A DNA stretch of 7,028 bases from Flemingiibacterium sp045644145 (lineage in GTDB: Bacteria; Bacillota; Clostridia; Oscillospirales; CAG-272). The notes below the pieces were generated by a model that worked only from the letters and a program-made list of their open reading frames with translations, was not told the origin of the DNA and ran no database searches. This document shows, in pieces, positions 4,924-7,028 of the stretch. Within the stretch, counting starts at the first letter, position 1. Each line of letters starts with the position of its first letter. The stretch lies in the NCBI GenBank assembly GCA_045644145.1, contig JAZRGK010000004.1, forward strand, positions 1 through 7,028, in the 5' to 3' direction. A program made the translations under genes and the position numbers.

Positions 4924-6153
4924 ATGAAAGCATACGAACGACTTATAAAATACTCGACTTTCGCTACTGCGTCGGATGAGAACTGCGAAAACTGCCCCTC
5001 TACACCTTCTCAGCTTGAATTTGCACGTTATCTTGAATCTGAGCTTCGCGAGCTTGGGCTTAGCGAAGTAGAGCTTGACGAAAACGGGTATCTTTTTGCC
5101 TCACTCCCTGCAAGTGATGGATGCGAGGATGCTCCCGTAATAGGATTTATCGCTCACATGGATGTTTCGCCCGATGTAAGCGACAAAAACATAAAGGCGC
5201 GCGCGATGAAATATGACGGCGGCGACATTGTCCTTAACGAGCAGGAAGGTATCGTTATGCACGCAGACGAATACAAAATTCTTAGTAAATATGTTGGCAA
5301 AACTCTTGTTGTAACAGACGGAACAACGCTTCTTGGAGCTGACGATAAGGCAGGCATCGCCGAGATCATCACCGCCTGCGAAATGATGCTGGCAGACAGC
5401 ACTATCCCCCACGGCAAAGTGCGCATCGGATTTACTCCGGACGAAGAAATCGGACGCGGTGCCGACAAATTCGACGTTGACCGTTTTGGCGCCAAATTGG
5501 CGTACACGCTGGACGGCGCTTCGTTCGGAGAATGTGAGTACGAAACCTTCAACGCTTCATCGCTTACGGCTGAATTCACCGGCAAGAGCATACACCCGGG
5601 CGCGGCAAAGAACAAAATGATAAACGCATCTGTTGCGGCACACGAATATATGTCCATGCTCCCCGCTCTTGAGCGTCCCGAGCACACCGAAAATTACGAG
5701 GGATTCTATCACCTTGTTGGCATGGAAGGTCATGTGGAGCACGCTGTGCTTCATTTCATCGTGCGCGACCATGATTTATCCAAGCTTGAAGCAAGATGCG
5801 ATTATGCTCGCCGTGCGGCTGATGAGCTTAACAAAAAATACGGTGACGGTACGGTAAAGATTACAATAACCCAAAGTTACCGCAATATGAAAGAAAAGAT
5901 TCTGCCGGAAGCAGAGCATTTGATTGACAATGCTTACACCGCTATACGCACGCTTGGCGGTGAACCGGTAAGTCTTCCGGTACGCGGTGGAACTGACGGA
6001 AGCAGGCTGTCGTTTATGGGACTTCCCTGCCCCAATCTCGGCACCGGCTCCCACAATCACCACGGCAAAATGGAATTTGCCTGCGCCGAAGAAATGGAGC
6101 TTTGTGCAAAGCAGGTTATCGAAATCGCTAAGCTTTACGCAAACTGGGAATAA
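4924..6153 (+). CDS. pepT: Peptidase T (tripeptide aminopeptidase), M20B metallopeptidase
   Basis: A 409-residue cytoplasmic zinc aminopeptidase that removes the N-terminal residue from tripeptides, close to the usual PepT length of about 408. The two-zinc site is complete: His78 and Asp80 (AHMDVSPD), Asp140 (LLGADDKAG), Glu174/Glu175 (TPDEEIG), Asp197 (YTLDG) and His380 (HNHHGKMEF). The M20 dimerisation lid domain lies about 210-320. GGTDGSR at 355-361 is also typical of the family. The start at 4924 has GGGGG just upstream and leaves 13 nt after the dehydrogenase stop. An in-frame ATG at 4888 would overlap the dehydrogenase and has no better ribosome site. It is co-transcribed with the dehydrogenase. 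The link is probably amino acid or peptide salvage, but no direct metabolic tie is visible. The gene ends at a hairpin that may terminate the operon. Confidence 0.95.
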   Translation: MKAYERLIKYSTFATASDENCENCPSTPSQLEFARYLESELRELGLSEVELDENGYLFASLPASDGCEDAPVIGFIAHMDVSPDVSDKNIKARAMKYDGGDIVLNEQEGIVMHADEYKILSKYVGKTLVVTDGTTLLGADDKAGIAEIITACEMMLADSTIPHGKVRIGFTPDEEIGRGADKFDVDRFGAKLAYTLDGASFGECEYETFNASSLTAEFTGKSIHPGAAKNKMINASVAAHEYMSMLPALERPEHTENYEGFYHLVGMEGHVEHAVLHFIVRDHDLSKLEARCDYARRAADELNKKYGDGTVKITITQSYRNMKEKILPEAEHLIDNAYTAIRTLGGEPVSLPVRGGTDGSRLSFMGLPCPNLGTGSHNHHGKMEFACAEEMELCAKQVIEIAKLYANWE

Positions 6154-6156
6154 TAT

Positions 6157-6209
6157 ATGCACCTCTTTTCTCTGCGCGAATATACTGATTATGCAGAAAA
6201 GAGGTGTAT
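6157..6209 (+). promoter_or_regulatory. Long hairpin covering the sodC ribosome site; possible terminator of the pepT operon
   Basis: CACCTCTTTTCT (6160-6171) pairs without mismatch to AGAAAAGAGGTG (6195-6206). G6174-C6194 and C6175-G6193 extend it inward past a 2-nt bulge, and A6157-T6209, T6158-A6208 and a G-U pair extend it outward. The 17-nt loop is 6176-6192. The 3' arm contains the whole ribosome site AGAGGTG of the next gene. Any transcript reading through from pepT would hide that site. TATTTTAT after the stem also makes it terminator-like. A TATACT in the loop (6181-6186) could be a -10 but lacks a good -35. Confidence 0.75.
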
Positions 6210-6212
6210 TTT

Positions 6213-6677
6213 ATGTATAAACACAGAATGCTCGGTACAGCTTACGCCGAAATTTCAGGAAGTGCTGCATTTCCGAATATCCGCGGAACTGTCACATTCA
6301 GACAAACGCCATACGGAGTCATGGTAAACGCCAATGTCATGGGTTTACCTTCAAGTGACGATGGATGTGCAGGTAAATTTTTAGGATTTCACATTCACGG
6401 TGGAGGAGCATGCACAGGAAATGAAAATGATCCATTTGCCAACACACTGTCACATTATAATCCCGGTGAGTGTACACATCCGTTTCACGCAGGAGATCTG
6501 CCCCCCCTTTTAAGCGCGAGAGGGCGTGCAATATCTGCTTGTCTTACTGACCGATTCACAATACCCGAAATAGTAGGCAAAACTGTAGTTATACATTCAG
6601 CTCCCGACGATTTTGCAACTCAGCCCTCCGGCAATTCCGGTATAAAAATCGCCTGCGGCGTGATCCAATCACGATAG
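6213..6677 (+). CDS. sodC: Cu/Zn superoxide dismutase-like protein without signal peptide
   Basis: A 154-residue protein of the Cu/Zn superoxide dismutase family, which converts superoxide to peroxide and oxygen. All seven metal ligands align: His60 and His62 (GFHIHG), bridging His81 (SHYNP), His89 and His92 with Asp95 (THPFHAGDLPPL), and His128 (VVIHSAP). Cys67 and Cys148 match the conserved disulfide. Two departures stand out. The active-site Arg of GNxGxR is Lys145 (GNSGIKIACGV), and the zinc loop between His89 and His92 is very short. There is no signal peptide or lipobox, although most bacterial SodC proteins are exported, so this one is predicted to be cytoplasmic. The ATG at 6213 is six bases after AGAGGTG; a GTG at 6204 lies within that ribosome site and is rejected. 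Codon use is more A-ending (AGA, GGA, ACA) than in the aldolase. A run of seven C (6501-6507) encodes the Pro-Pro of GDLPPL. It could be catalytically weak or a copper-binding relative. Confidence 0.87.
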   Translation: MYKHRMLGTAYAEISGSAAFPNIRGTVTFRQTPYGVMVNANVMGLPSSDDGCAGKFLGFHIHGGGACTGNENDPFANTLSHYNPGECTHPFHAGDLPPLLSARGRAISACLTDRFTIPEIVGKTVVIHSAPDDFATQPSGNSGIKIACGVIQSR

Positions 6678-6720
6678 CATATACTCTGTCAAGCGTCTAT
6701 TCCCACCCATATAGCAGCGA

Positions 6721-6755
6721 TGCGGCATCCCTTATTTTACATTTGGGATGCCGCA
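6721..6755. terminator. Hairpin after the sodC-like gene, probable terminator
   Basis: TGCGGCATCCC (6721-6731) pairs perfectly with GGGATGCCGCA (6745-6755) around a 13-nt AT-rich loop, 43 nt after the stop codon. There is no T-tract on either side, so it is not a classic intrinsic terminator. Its core shares GCGGCATCC and GGATGCCGC with the aldolase terminator, in the opposite arm order. Confidence 0.55.
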
Positions 6756-6805
6756 CATTAACACATCCCGCATGCACCGATTTGCAAAAAGTTTCCGAAA
6801 ATATC

Positions 6806-6834
6806 TTGACAAATCACCTCTTATATGGTATAAT
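6806..6834 (+). promoter_or_regulatory. Consensus sigma-A promoter of the tRNA unit
   Basis: A perfect -35 TTGACA (6806-6811), 17-nt spacer and a perfect -10 TATAAT (6829-6834), with TGG just before it (extended -10). Transcription should start near 6841, about 17 nt before the mature tRNA-Pro. This is the strength expected for stable RNA. Confidence 0.93.
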
Positions 6835-6857
6835 GTCAAGGTCAACTGTAAGGTTGC

Positions 6858-6933
6858 CGGGATGTAGCGCAGTTGGTAGCGCGCCTGCTTTGGGAGCAGG
6901 ATGTCGCAGGTTCAAATCCTGTCATTCCGACCA
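6858..6933 (+). tRNA. tRNA-Pro (anticodon UGG)
   Basis: A complete 76-nt cloverleaf. The acceptor stem is CGGGATG (6858-6864) with CATTCCG (6923-6929), including one G-U pair, followed by discriminator A6930 and encoded CCA (6931-6933). The D-arm contains AGTTGGTAGC. The anticodon stem CCTGC/GCAGG (6884-6888, 6896-6900) closes the loop TTTGGGA with anticodon TGG at 6891-6893. The T-loop is GTTCAAATC. UGG reads CCA and, by wobble, other proline codons. Confidence 0.97.
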
Positions 6934-6974
6934 AACAAAATCACGGAGTGACTTGTCACTCCGTGGGTTTTGTT
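6934..6974 (+). terminator. Terminator-like hairpin after tRNA-Pro
   Basis: CACGGAGTGA (6942-6951) pairs perfectly with TCACTCCGTG (6956-6965) around a CTTG loop. The outer arms AACAAAA (6934-6940) and TTTTGTT (6968-6974) can also pair. TTTTGTT follows GG, a moderate U-tract. It starts directly after the CCA of tRNA-Pro, yet a second tRNA begins 18 nt later without its own visible promoter, so termination may be partial or the hairpin may serve processing. Confidence 0.75.
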
Positions 6975-6992
6975 ACACGCCGCATACAATAT

Positions 6993-7028
6993 GGAAGCAT
7001 AGCTCAGCTGGTTAGAGTACTTGCTTGA
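6993..7028 (+). tRNA. Partial tRNA, probably tRNA-Val (GAC), cut by window end
   Basis: The 5' acceptor strand GGAAGCA, then TAGCTCAGCTGGTTAGAG, is a typical D-arm. The anticodon stem begins CTTGC and the loop begins TTGA at the last base. The anticodon therefore starts GA. The combination with this loop most resembles tRNA-Val(GAC), but Phe, Ile and Leu anticodons also begin with GA. The 3' half lies outside the window. Confidence 0.85.

Noticed and set aside
6501..6507. Run of seven C in sodC, and a matching run at 1922-1928 in the reductase, as phase-variable tracts
   Set aside because: Both keep frame and encode conserved family residues; seven bases is short for a contingency locus and no alternative frame product is apparent.
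6743..7015. 90-codon open frame over the tRNA region
   Set aside because: It runs through a promoter, a tRNA and a terminator hairpin and is not protein-coding.

Overview
The window looks like chromosomal DNA of a low-to-mid GC Firmicute, most likely an anaerobic gut Clostridium-type organism (Oscillospiraceae/Ruminococcaceae-like). This is inferred from AGGAGG-type ribosome sites, near-consensus sigma-A promoters, tRNA genes with encoded CCA, U-tract terminators and an aldo-keto reductase carrying two 4Fe-4S clusters. No phage, transposase, CRISPR or plasmid gene is visible. The only repeat-type signals are at the extreme left edge.

Layout, left to right. Bases 1-194 are intergenic: two 16-nt direct repeats, a leftward promoter firing out of the window, a GC-rich hairpin and the terminator of the next gene. 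A leftward AraC-family regulator (195-998) has a perfect sigma-A promoter and a possible autoregulatory direct repeat. A leftward aldo-keto reductase with a fused ferredoxin domain follows (1430-2530), with its own terminator and promoter. A 366-bp divergent control region (2531-2896) separates it from a rightward N-acetylneuraminate lyase-like aldolase (2897-3820), whose codon bias suggests high expression and which ends in a strong terminator. A second rightward unit holds a D-2-hydroxyacid dehydrogenase (3957-4910) and a PepT-type peptidase (4924-6153), 13 nt apart. Then comes a hairpin that overlaps the ribosome site of a leaderless Cu/Zn superoxide dismutase-like gene (6213-6677). The right end is a tRNA cluster: tRNA-Pro(UGG), a terminator-like hairpin, and a tRNA (probably Val) cut by the window end.

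How they may work together (inference): the aldolase would release pyruvate from a sialic-acid-like or 2-keto-3-deoxy acid. The hydroxyacid dehydrogenase and the aldo-keto reductase could reduce the keto acid or aldehyde products, and the AraC protein could sense the substrate. No nanE, nanK or sialic acid transporter is in view, so sialic acid use is not demonstrated. PepT and the SOD-like protein look like housekeeping or stress genes. I found no clear novel defence or mobile system. The most interesting signals are regulatory: the hairpin over the sodC ribosome site, the tandem promoters with a terminator-like element between them ahead of the aldolase, and the AraC direct repeat.
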